From UWMA-0277 sp965183885 (GTDB lineage Bacteria; Bacteroidota; Bacteroidia; Flavobacteriales; BACL11): a DNA stretch of 64,000 bases. The translations under genes and the position numbers were made by a program. Within the stretch, counting starts at the first letter, position 1, and each line of letters opens with the position of its first letter. Positions 1 through 7,294 of this stretch are shown piece after piece. The stretch is taken from the NCBI GenBank assembly GCA_965183885.1, contig OZ238992.1, positions 248,001 to 312,000 on the forward strand, in the 5' to 3' direction. The notes beneath the pieces are model-generated. The model saw only the letters and a program-made list of their open reading frames with translations, was not told where the DNA came from and did no database searches.

Positions 1-30
1 ATAATGGAACTACTACACTAATATTCATCA

Positions 31-558
31 TTAAGCTATTTGGTTTGGATCTTCTTTTTTAACAAAAATAGAAATAACAAGAGAATAAAGGAAGCCCATA
101 AAAGTACCACCAAGCATACCCATTATCATCATCCAATGTGGCTGCATAAATTTACTTGTCATCTCTAAAGCTAAATCTAACTCTTCATCTGAAATCTCAG
201 GATTTGATTCTAACATTGCTTGTTCTGTAAGTGTTAAAATCTCTTTTAAGCTATCAGGCTCGATATAAGAAAAATGAATAAACTGATAAAAAGTAACAAT
301 AATAGAAGAAAAAAAAGCAATTGTTGTTCCTAACTTTAAAGACTCTGCATAAGAGATAAAGCCTTCACTAATAGTATCACGATACTGGATAATAGTATAT
401 GCAATAAAGACTATTGTTATTATACTATTTAGTATAGAAACAGACATCGACTCCTTAGCATCAACACCAACTACCCACATTATTACAGCTATAGCCACTA
501 ACATTAAGCCTAATACAGCCCCATTGTTCATTGCAAATCTTCTAGTATCCATTTTCAT
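31..558 (-). CDS. DUF4199 domain membrane protein
   Basis: A 175-residue protein with hydrophobic segments near residues 12-30, 42-60, 77-95 and 143-165, so probably four transmembrane helices with an acidic loop (about 100-135) between the third and fourth. Length, helix layout and the MGMLGG...G stretch before the last helix fit the DUF4199 family, which is widespread in Bacteroidota and has no established function. The start is the ATG at 558, 25 bases after a TATCTTTG box on the same strand (584-591). The next gene downstream lies outside the window, so the operon context cannot be judged. Confidence 0.8.
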   Translation of the reverse strand: MKMDTRRFAMNNGAVLGLMLVAIAVIMWVVGVDAKESMSVSILNSIITIVFIAYTIIQYRDTISEGFISYAESLKLGTTIAFFSSIIVTFYQFIHFSYIEPDSLKEILTLTEQAMLESNPEISDEELDLALEMTSKFMQPHWMMIMGMLGGTFMGFLYSLVISIFVKKEDPNQIA

Positions 559-583
559 TAATTGTTTTAAAAAAATATTCTCG

Positions 584-591
584 CAAAGATA
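584..591 (-). promoter_or_regulatory. -7 box of the DUF4199 gene
   Basis: The minus strand reads TATCTTTG, an exact match to the Bacteroidota -7 consensus TAnnTTTG, 25 bases before the ATG. No clear TTG is seen at the -33 position, so the call rests on one element. Confidence 0.5.
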
Positions 592-613
592 AAAAAAACG
601 ACTTAGAAAATGC

Positions 614-643
614 TTTGTAGAATGTAAGATTATATTAGTTTTG
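614..643 (+). promoter_or_regulatory. Promoter of the SRP RNA
   Basis: TTTG at 614-617, an 18-base spacer, then TAGTTTTG at 636-643. Both elements match the Bacteroidota sigma-A consensus, and the box ends a few bases before the first paired bases of the SRP RNA, as expected for an RNA transcribed from its own promoter. The box continues as TTTGCAGCC, the extended form seen at other promoters in this window. Confidence 0.75.
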
Positions 644-647
644 CAGC

Positions 648-752
648 CTTAAGGGTAAGTCTTGTACGACCAGCTCCCTATGAACTCCCCCAGGGCAGGA
701 ATGCAGCAAGGGTAATAGGTTGTAGCGGTGCGATATAAGTAGCTTACCCTTA
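648..752 (+). ncRNA. ffs: Bacterial small signal recognition particle RNA (4.5S-like)
   Basis: The conserved SRP domain IV core is plain: the asymmetric loop and GGAA-type tetraloop region around GGGCAGGAATGCAGCAAGGG at about 692-713. The ends pair as well: AAGGGTAAG at 651-659 is complementary to CTTACCCTT at 743-751, closing a rod of about 100 nt as in the short bacterial SRP RNA without an Alu domain. The RNA binds Ffh and takes part in co-translational targeting of membrane proteins. It sits alone between the divergent DUF4199 gene and recG, with its own promoter just upstream. The T-rich stretch after 751 probably serves as terminator. The exact 5' end is inferred from the promoter position. 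Confidence 0.93.
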
Positions 753-778
753 TTTATTTTTTAGTTCAAAAATACAAA

Positions 779-2875
779 CTAAGAAATCCTACTCCACCCC
801 ATACGTTCTCTAGCGTAAGGGCGATAAGCTCTAGCAATATTAATATTTTCTGCTTGTTCTAAATTTTCATCTTCTTGTAAAAGGTCTAAAGCTTCTTGGC
901 GTGCAAAATGAAGTATCTTATTGTCTGCCACTAAATCAGCAATTTTAAAATCGAGCATACCACTTTGCTTAGTTCCCATCATATCGCCAGGACCTCTAAG
1001 CTTTAAATCCACCTCCGATATTTTAAAACCATCATTAGTTTCCACCATAGTCTTTAAACGGCTTTTCCCCTCATTACTTACTTTATTACCACTTACTAGT
1101 ATACAATAGGATTGCTCAGCCCCCCTACCTACTCTACCTCTAAGCTGATGCAATTGCGAAAGCCCAAAACGCTCAGCACTTTCAATTATCATAACTGAAG
1201 CATTAGGCACATTTACCCCAACCTCAATTACTGTTGTTGCTACCATAATATTAGTAACCCCATCAACAAAGCGTTTCATTTCATATTCCTTATCCTCAGC
1301 CTTCATTTGCCCATGCACTACACTCACTTGAAATTCTGGCATAGGAAACTCTCGCTCTATAGCATTATAGCCCTCCATTAAATCTTTATAATCCAACTTT
1401 TCACTTTCTTCAATAAGCGGAAATACTACATAAATTTGTCTTCCTAAAGCAATTTGCTCGCGCATAAAATTAATTATCTGCAAACGGGAACTATCCGATT
1501 TCCAAAGGGTCTTTACCTCTTTTCTTCCTGGAGGAAGCTCATCAATTACTGACACATCCAAGTCGCCATAAAGCGTCATAGATAATGTACGCGGTATAGG
1601 TGTTGCTGTCATCACTAAAATATGTGGAGGATTAGTATTCTTTTTCCAAAGCTTAGCCCTTTGCGCTACTCCAAAGCGATGCTGCTCATCAATTACTACA
1701 AAGGCAAGGTTATTAAATTTTACTTTATCTTCAAGCAAAGCATGAGTTCCTATCAATATATCAATTGTTCCTTCTTCTAATTGTTGATGCAACTCCCTTC
1801 TTGCTTTTGTTTTTGTTGAGCCTGTTAAAAGAGCCACTTTAACATCTTGTTCTTTTAGGTACTCACTAATAGTTTCAAAGTGCTGATGTGCTAATATTTC
1901 AGTTGGCGCCATAAGGCAAGCCTGATATTTATTATCCACTGCCATAAGCATACTCAATAATGCTACTAGTGTTTTCCCACTCCCCACATCCCCTTGCAAT
2001 AGCCTATTCATCTGCTGAGGGTAACGTACATCATTACGAATTTCTTTAAGCACTCTTTTTTGTGCATTAGTTAGCTCAAAAGGAAGGTGTTTGTTATAAA
2101 AATTATTAAAAGCATCTCCTAAATTTTCAAAAGCATAACCTTTATACTTTTTATTTCTACTGAGTTTCATTTTTATTAAATGTAACTGTAAAAAGAAAAA
2201 CTCCTCAAACTTTAAACGTTTTTGTGCTCTTACTAAAGCCTTTGCATCTTTTGGTTGATGAATATCAAATAAAGCCTGCTCCTTTGAGGGCAAATTTAAA
2301 CGACTAATTAATTGAGGTGAAAGTGTTTCCTCTAAGTAATTAGCTAATAAAGGCAGTAAGGCTTTGGTTAATTTACCTATTGCTCGGCTGTTTAATCCTT
2401 TTGCATTTAGCTTCTCACTTGCATTATAAACTGCTTGCAATCCTGCTACAACTTGTTGTTTATCTTCTTGCAAGTCCATTTCAGGGTGTGTAATATTAAA
2501 TTTGCCTTTAAAAACGGTAGGCTTCCCAAAAATAATATAATCAGCATGTAATTTTAAAGTACTTCTTACCCAACTTATTCCTTTAAACCATATCAATTCA
2601 ACAATTCCTGTTTCATCCTTAAAGTGTGCAATTAATCGTTTTGCTCTTTTTTGTCCTTTCTCCTCAAACTTAATAAGTTGTCCTTTTAACTGAACAGAAG
2701 GCATATTAGGGCTTAAATCTGCAATGGTGTATACTTTACTTTTATCAATATACCTAAAAGGATAGTGCTGGAGTAAGTCGCCATAAGTAAAAATATGCAG
2801 CTCCTTTTTTAATAAGCTGGCCCTAGCAGGACCAACTCCCTTTAAGTAATCGATAGGAGTAGTTAAAATATGCAT
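779..2875 (-). CDS. recG: ATP-dependent DNA helicase RecG
   Basis: 698 residues, the usual RecG length. An N-terminal OB-fold wedge domain (about 60-160) is followed by superfamily-2 helicase domains: Walker A GDVGSGKT near residue 295, DEQHRFG (motif II) near 395, TATPIPRT (motif III) near 420, and QLRGRVGRG (motif VI) near 600. RecG remodels stalled replication forks and Holliday junctions. The gene stands alone, convergent with the SRP RNA. The ATG at 2875 is preceded by TATCTTTA with only four bases between, which suggests an mRNA with almost no leader. The C-terminal stretch ending in RMGWSRIS is typical for the Bacteroidota enzyme. Confidence 0.97.
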   Translation of the reverse strand: MHILTTPIDYLKGVGPARASLLKKELHIFTYGDLLQHYPFRYIDKSKVYTIADLSPNMPSVQLKGQLIKFEEKGQKRAKRLIAHFKDETGIVELIWFKGISWVRSTLKLHADYIIFGKPTVFKGKFNITHPEMDLQEDKQQVVAGLQAVYNASEKLNAKGLNSRAIGKLTKALLPLLANYLEETLSPQLISRLNLPSKEQALFDIHQPKDAKALVRAQKRLKFEEFFFLQLHLIKMKLSRNKKYKGYAFENLGDAFNNFYNKHLPFELTNAQKRVLKEIRNDVRYPQQMNRLLQGDVGSGKTLVALLSMLMAVDNKYQACLMAPTEILAHQHFETISEYLKEQDVKVALLTGSTKTKARRELHQQLEEGTIDILIGTHALLEDKVKFNNLAFVVIDEQHRFGVAQRAKLWKKNTNPPHILVMTATPIPRTLSMTLYGDLDVSVIDELPPGRKEVKTLWKSDSSRLQIINFMREQIALGRQIYVVFPLIEESEKLDYKDLMEGYNAIEREFPMPEFQVSVVHGQMKAEDKEYEMKRFVDGVTNIMVATTVIEVGVNVPNASVMIIESAERFGLSQLHQLRGRVGRGAEQSYCILVSGNKVSNEGKSRLKTMVETNDGFKISEVDLKLRGPGDMMGTKQSGMLDFKIADLVADNKILHFARQEALDLLQEDENLEQAENINIARAYRPYARERMGWSRIS

Positions 2876-2956
2876 GGGGTAAAGATAATAATATAGCTGT
2901 GAGTATTGACTTGTTAATTAACCTAAACATTTAAAGTAAGGCTAACTTATAAGCTA

Positions 2957-4465
2957 TTAATAGTTTTTAAGTACTTGCCATCGGTACGATGTATTCTTTA
3001 GTTTACTTAAAAACCAACTATCAAAGAAAAAAAGTTCGGGAGTTCTATTTGCATCCCATTTATACCAGCCTTTATTACTTTGCAAGCACTTTATTTCATG
3101 ACTTACTTTTTTATACACTTTAGTATAATTATAATCATCTTCTAAAAAAAGTATACTTTTAACAATAGCATTATTACGCGCTCCTAAGCCTTGCTTTTTA
3201 TAATAGTAAAAGCGCAGGGTATCTATTTGCTTATCAGCTAAAATAAGCTTGTTAAGCTCTACTGAACAACAAATATTTAATATTCTAACGGAGAAATTCC
3301 AACCAACTTTATCTCTTTTTAATTCCTGCACTTGATTTAGTAAAACTTGAGCTTCTTTATATTTTCCTTCATTAAAATAACAGACTGCCAAATAATAGTT
3401 CCACATGGATTGCTGGAACTCTGTTTTTCTATAATTAGAAGTTTGCAAATAATTAGCTAAAGCAATAGCTTCCTTATTGGAATTACTAAAATAATATGCA
3501 AGGAATTTAATAGCCTGCAACTCAACATAATTAAAACTACCTTTAAAAAAGTATTGTTCTGCTGCTGCAATATATTCATAGGCTACTGAAAATTGTTTTA
3601 AGAATACCGCATTATAGGCTTTATTAGCTATTATTGAAGCATGAAGACTACGGGTATATAAATACTCATGCTTAATAATAAGATCCAGTAAGTCTTCACA
3701 ATAAACATCTGATTTTTTATATCTACTATTGTACTGATGAAAGGTCATCTGTAACCATAACAAGTGATAGTTTAAAGTAGGGCTAGGATATTTAACATAT
3801 AGCTTTTTTATTTTATTAATATAATATAGGAAAGCCTTTACCTTTTTACTTACGGAATGACTAAAAGCTGCTTCGGACTGCATATGATTTTGACACTCAA
3901 CAGCTGTAAAAATAGCGCTTTGGCAATGCTGATAAAATTCAATTTCCTTTGTAATCCTTTTATACTTAACAGAAGCATAACGTAAACCATGGGCACGTCT
4001 TTTTAGATGTAAAGCTTCAATAAGCACAGGGTATAGCTCGTGTTTTTTTCCTAATGATATTACTTTATTGAGTAAAAAAAGCGCTATTTCGGACTTTCCT
4101 TTTGAAAAACACATTTTTGTTTGCATTAAGATTTTATGTGTTTGCACATCTAATTTACCCATTTTTGAGGTATAATTCTCTCTATTAATGTTTACATCCA
4201 ACAAAAAACTCTCTAATATCTTGTTTCGTAATCGGTAGCAGAGCATCCTAAAACCTTTGATATTATTATTTTTTTGAAATTTTTTATAAGTAGTAGCACA
4301 ATCTGACCGATTGTGGTTTATGTACTTAAAAAGTAATAATATAACAGGTTCAAATTTCCTATCTTTCCTTTCAAAAGCAATTAAATACTGTTTTACTATA
4401 CGTATTTCATCAGGATTTAATACCTTTATCAAATCTAGTAACTGAGTATATATCTTTTCTTCCAT
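2957..4465 (-). CDS. Uncharacterised helical (TPR-like) protein
   Basis: I do not recognise a named family. The 502-residue protein has no signal peptide or membrane segment. It is rich in Lys, Tyr, Leu and Asn and appears almost wholly helical, with paired helices of 30-40 residues (for example around 325-400, with YLAVCYFNEGKYKEAQVLLN resembling a TPR unit). It could be a cytoplasmic scaffold with degenerate TPR repeats. The reading frame extends five codons upstream to a TTG at 4477, but I prefer the ATG at 4465, which gives an N-terminus of MEEKIYTQLL. It is a single gene, divergent from the small secreted peptide at 4587. A CAAAAATA (TATTTTTG on this strand) near 4517 may be its -7 box. 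Confidence 0.7.
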   Translation of the reverse strand: MEEKIYTQLLDLIKVLNPDEIRIVKQYLIAFERKDRKFEPVILLLFKYINHNRSDCATTYKKFQKNNNIKGFRMLCYRLRNKILESFLLDVNINRENYTSKMGKLDVQTHKILMQTKMCFSKGKSEIALFLLNKVISLGKKHELYPVLIEALHLKRRAHGLRYASVKYKRITKEIEFYQHCQSAIFTAVECQNHMQSEAAFSHSVSKKVKAFLYYINKIKKLYVKYPSPTLNYHLLWLQMTFHQYNSRYKKSDVYCEDLLDLIIKHEYLYTRSLHASIIANKAYNAVFLKQFSVAYEYIAAAEQYFFKGSFNYVELQAIKFLAYYFSNSNKEAIALANYLQTSNYRKTEFQQSMWNYYLAVCYFNEGKYKEAQVLLNQVQELKRDKVGWNFSVRILNICCSVELNKLILADKQIDTLRFYYYKKQGLGARNNAIVKSILFLEDDYNYTKVYKKVSHEIKCLQSNKGWYKWDANRTPELFFFDSWFLSKLKNTSYRWQVLKNY

Positions 4466-4586
4466 AGAGGCTAGCAAGATATAAAAAAATAGCGATTGTG
4501 GTTAAAAACTTTTTTTTCCAAAAATATATATAAAAGTTGCATCAACTTTGTAAGCAGATAAAAACTAACATAAAAAATATAAAAGC

Positions 4587-4730
4587 ATGATCAACTTTAT
4601 CCTAACTCTACTACTAAGCCTTAATCCAACTTCAAGTCCTGAAATTGAAACACAAGCACAACATGCCACTGAAATTGCAACACAAGAAAGCTGTGCAAGC
4701 GACTGGGACTTTGAAAGCTTAGGCTACTAA
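4587..4730 (+). CDS. Possible small secreted peptide (47 aa)
   Basis: An ATG-initiated frame of 47 codons, starting MINFILTLLLSL and ending in WDFESLGY. The first 12 residues are hydrophobic like a short signal sequence. The rest is rich in Thr, Gln, Ala and Glu, contains the near-repeat ATEIATQ, and has a single Cys near the end. It lies 45 bases upstream of the GIY-YIG-like gene on the same strand, so the two could be co-transcribed. Nothing else supports it: the frame is short and no family is recognised. Confidence 0.35.
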   Translation: MINFILTLLLSLNPTSSPEIETQAQHATEIATQESCASDWDFESLGY

Positions 4731-4775
4731 GAAACAACAACTAAACTAGAAACTAACTAAAATAAAAAAATAACT

Positions 4776-5144
4776 ATGGAAATAAAATGGAAAGGAAAAA
4801 GCGGTAACTCATACCCTTTTAAAATTTACACTAAGGACAGTAATTTTTTTAAAGTAGATGGTAACTACATTTTTGCTAAAGAAACAAGTACTGGATGGGA
4901 TGCTGTTTATATTGGTGAAGGCAATTTAAAAACCAGAACAAAAGACAACATTTACTTAAAGTGTTTGGAAGACAATAAATTTACGCATTACCATGTACAC
5001 GTAAATACAAATGAGAATAAAAGAAAAGCAGAATATGCTGATTTAATTGCAGGAAACACTGAGTGTCTTTGTAAAAACGGAGGACTTAATAAGAAAAGAA
5101 GGAAGAAAAAAGCTTTTAAGAATAAGCTTAAGAAAATGGCATAA
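4776..5144 (+). CDS. Small basic protein, possible GIY-YIG-like fold
   Basis: 122 residues. The central part reads NYIFAKE...WDAVYIGEGNLKTR (about 30-55), which resembles the start of a GIY-YIG nuclease domain: two short strands ending in Y-I-G, then a helix with an Arg. A downstream KAEYADLIAGNTECLCKNGG resembles the Glu-containing helix and the Asn-bearing end of that domain. The C-terminal 20 residues are almost entirely Lys and Arg, suiting nucleic-acid binding. The match is partial and the usual catalytic Arg and Glu are assigned only by position, so nuclease activity is an inference. It sits in an accessory-looking stretch beside an XRE regulator. Confidence 0.55.
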   Translation: MEIKWKGKSGNSYPFKIYTKDSNFFKVDGNYIFAKETSTGWDAVYIGEGNLKTRTKDNIYLKCLEDNKFTHYHVHVNTNENKRKAEYADLIAGNTECLCKNGGLNKKRRKKKAFKNKLKKMA

Positions 5145-5517
5145 TCATTAAAAATGATTTTAGCTTAGTATTAGGAGAAAACCTAATACACCAAACAAAA
5201 TGCACCTTATACACTTCATAATATAAGGGCTTGCAAATTAATTGCAAAAAGAGCAACTAGCTAAAAAACAACTCCATAATCACTTGTTTTTAGCAGTAAC
5301 AGTGCAGGTGCTTATCATAAGTATCTGCACTATTACTTAAAGTAAAGCATTTTAAGTTCTAACTTTTTCCACATTGTTTTTATGGGCTTTCATTTATAAT
5401 TAAGAATTATAAAAGCAACACAGCACAATGCTACGGTAAATAAGCACAAAAAAATGCTTTATCAACCTTTAAAATATTTACAAAAGAGCTGAATCAAATC
5501 TCTTTAAAGAATAAAGG
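5145..5517. other. 373-base intergenic stretch with three inverted repeats
   Basis: No credible reading frame is present. Directly after the stop codon at 5144 comes AATCATT-AAA-AATGATTTT, a possible weak terminator. Three stronger inverted repeats follow: GTATTAGG/CCTAATAC at 5168-5189, a long hairpin at 5296-5336 (about 18 pairs around a TCA loop, with two G-T pairs and one mismatch), and TTATAATT/AATTATAA at 5394-5412. None is followed by a good T-run. The stretch could encode a structured RNA or be the remains of a mobile element. Confidence 0.45.
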
Positions 5518-5736
5518 CTAAAGACCTTTTACTAAGTCGGATAAAGGAATGTCGAGGGCTTTAGCTACTTGAGAAAGAATAAAAACAGATGGATTTACTT
5601 TTGCATTTTCAATCCTTTCAATAGATTGTTTATCTTTATTACATCTCCATGCCAATTCAGATTGAGTAATACCCTGCTTTTTCCTAATTGCTTTGATATT
5701 AGCACCTAAATTATCTAAAAATTCTTGCTTATCCAT
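5518..5736 (-). CDS. XRE-family helix-turn-helix transcriptional regulator
   Basis: A 72-residue single-domain protein. The Cro/C1 helix-turn-helix is complete: GANIKAIRKKQGITQSELAWRC (about 10-31) gives helices 1 and 2, and KDKQSIERIENAKVNPS (34-50) gives the recognition helix and the conserved ExG-like turn, followed by ILSQVAKALDIPLSDLV. There is no additional sensor domain. It is divergent from the leucine-rich-repeat genes, and the intervening region carries a perfect 9-bp inverted repeat overlapping a promoter, which suggests it regulates that promoter and possibly itself. The ATG at 5736 gives a standard N-terminus for the family. Confidence 0.88.
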   Translation of the reverse strand: MDKQEFLDNLGANIKAIRKKQGITQSELAWRCNKDKQSIERIENAKVNPSVFILSQVAKALDIPLSDLVKGL

Positions 5737-5778
5737 TGAAACTATTAATTATTCAAATAACAACCAATAAGAATCAAT

Positions 5779-5824
5779 AAAGTCAACTAATATGTTGACT
5801 TTATGAAATATTTTCATACCTTTG
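5779..5824 (+). promoter_or_regulatory. Promoter with overlapping 9-bp inverted repeat, candidate XRE operator
   Basis: AAAGTCAAC-TAATAT-GTTGACTTT at 5779-5802 is a perfect 9-6-9 inverted repeat. Its right arm contains the TTG (5795-5797) of a promoter whose -7 box TACCTTTG lies at 5817-5824 with a 19-base spacer. A dimeric repressor bound here would block the rightward promoter. The neighbouring divergent XRE gene is the obvious candidate. Binding is inferred, but the repeat and the promoter elements are directly visible. Confidence 0.6.
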
Positions 5825-5900
5825 AACTCTAAAAGCCAAAGAAAATTCAACCAAAAAGGCTAAAAATGAAGCTTTTAACTCTTAAAAAGCAGCTTAAAAA

Positions 5901-5933
5901 TTTGTATTTCTTATTTATTTTGCTTTAACTTTG
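5901..5933 (+). promoter_or_regulatory. Promoter proximal to the first leucine-rich-repeat gene
   Basis: TTTG at 5901-5904, a 21-base spacer, and TAACTTTG at 5926-5933. Both match the Bacteroidota consensus, and the ATG follows 23 bases later. Together with the upstream operator-promoter this gene appears to have two start points. Confidence 0.6.
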
Positions 5934-5956
5934 AGGGAACTTTTTTATTAAAAATT

Positions 5957-7108
5957 ATGAATAAAATAACAACAACACTTAGCCTATTGCTAATACTAGC
6001 TTTACCTTTATTAAGTACAGCACAAAAAACTCATGTCCCCGATGATAATTTTGAAACTTTTATTGAATTTTACTATGGAGGAGATGGCATAGCAAATAAT
6101 GACTCTGTATTTACAGCAAATATTAATACCGTTACAGTTTTATCCATTACTAATGCAAATGTTTACACATTAAAAGGAATTGAAGATTTTACCGCCTTAG
6201 AGGATTTAACTTGCCATGACAACCTATTAGATTCTTTAGATGTAAGCAGTAATATGAACTTAAGACTTTTTGCCTGTCACGATAACCTACTAACTCACTT
6301 AAATACTAATGGATTGAGTAATTTAGAAAGCTTAGCCTGTTACAACAATCAACTTACTAATATAAATATAAGTACAAACACTGCTCTAATAGGCTTATCT
6401 TCTTACAATAACCCTCTTGGCACCTTAGACCTAAGTGCTAATGTTAATCTACAATATTTGGAATGTTATATCAATCAATTAACAAATTTAGACCTCAGTA
6501 CAAATATAGCTTTATACTACTTAAATTGTGGAGCAAACCAACTTACTAGTTTAGATTTAAGTAATAATACTGCTTTAGAAACATCACGAAGTATTGGAAA
6601 TCAACTTACTAGTTTAGATGTAAGCAACAATACTAATTTAAGAATTCTTGATTGTTCTTATAATCAAATAGACACTTTAAACCTAAACCTAAATATAGAA
6701 TCCTTATCTTGTGATAATAATTTACTAACAACTTTAGATTTAAAAGCCAATACAGCTTTAACAGGTGTAAATTGCAGTAATAATCAACTTACTACTTTAG
6801 ACCTTAGAAATGGCAATAATATGAGTATAGAAAACCGTTTCAATGCAAAAAACAATCCTAATCTTACTTGCATATCTGTTGATAATGTAACATGGTCACA
6901 AAATAATTGGTCGTCTGATATTAGTGCCCAAACTAATTTTAGTTCCAATTGCTTACTCAATAGTATAGCAGAAATACCCCAAGAGGACAAAACCCTAGTA
7001 AAAACAGTAGATATCTTAGGTAAAGAAGTAAAGACTACTAACAAAAATAAAATCCTGTTTTATATTTATGAGGATGGAAGTGTGGAGAAAATATTGATGA
7101 TTGATTAG
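5957..7108 (+). CDS. Secreted leucine-rich-repeat protein
   Basis: 383 residues with an N-terminal signal peptide (LLLILALPLLSTAQ, cleavage near 22). A short VPDDNFETFIE motif opens the mature part, as in many Bacteroidota LRR proteins. From about 75 to 315 there are roughly ten repeats of 20-21 residues with the pattern L..L.C..NqLt.LdlS.NT. The last 35 residues (VKTVDILGKEV...FYIYEDGSVEK) form a short C-terminal domain that also ends the next gene and the M43 protease, and probably acts as a T9SS signal or anchor. It is the first of a tandem pair with the gene at 7295, with which it shares a 103-base stretch carrying one mismatch. Its ligand is unknown. Confidence 0.85.
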   Translation: MNKITTTLSLLLILALPLLSTAQKTHVPDDNFETFIEFYYGGDGIANNDSVFTANINTVTVLSITNANVYTLKGIEDFTALEDLTCHDNLLDSLDVSSNMNLRLFACHDNLLTHLNTNGLSNLESLACYNNQLTNINISTNTALIGLSSYNNPLGTLDLSANVNLQYLECYINQLTNLDLSTNIALYYLNCGANQLTSLDLSNNTALETSRSIGNQLTSLDVSNNTNLRILDCSYNQIDTLNLNLNIESLSCDNNLLTTLDLKANTALTGVNCSNNQLTTLDLRNGNNMSIENRFNAKNNPNLTCISVDNVTWSQNNWSSDISAQTNFSSNCLLNSIAEIPQEDKTLVKTVDILGKEVKTTNKNKILFYIYEDGSVEKILMID

Positions 7109-7294
7109 CTAATTTGATAATGTGCTAATAAAAAATATTGTCATCCTGAACGCAAGTGATGAAACGCTTTTTGTTCGGCAAAGCCAATCTCGTTTTTGAA
7201 TATTTTTTAATAGTCTACCAACAATAGAAAACAACAAGTAACAAAAACAAATAAATAACGTATATTTTAAAACTTGTTTTAAAAATTAGAAACC

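Noticed and set aside
5866..5928. 20-codon frame in the leader of the first leucine-rich-repeat gene
   Set aside because: Very short, overlaps the second promoter, and shows no attenuator structure behind it.
7141..7200. TCATCCTGAACGCAAGTGATG text resembling a dispersed intergenic repeat of Bacteroidota
   Set aside because: Only one partial copy in the window and no clear ends, so it cannot be supported as a repeat family here.
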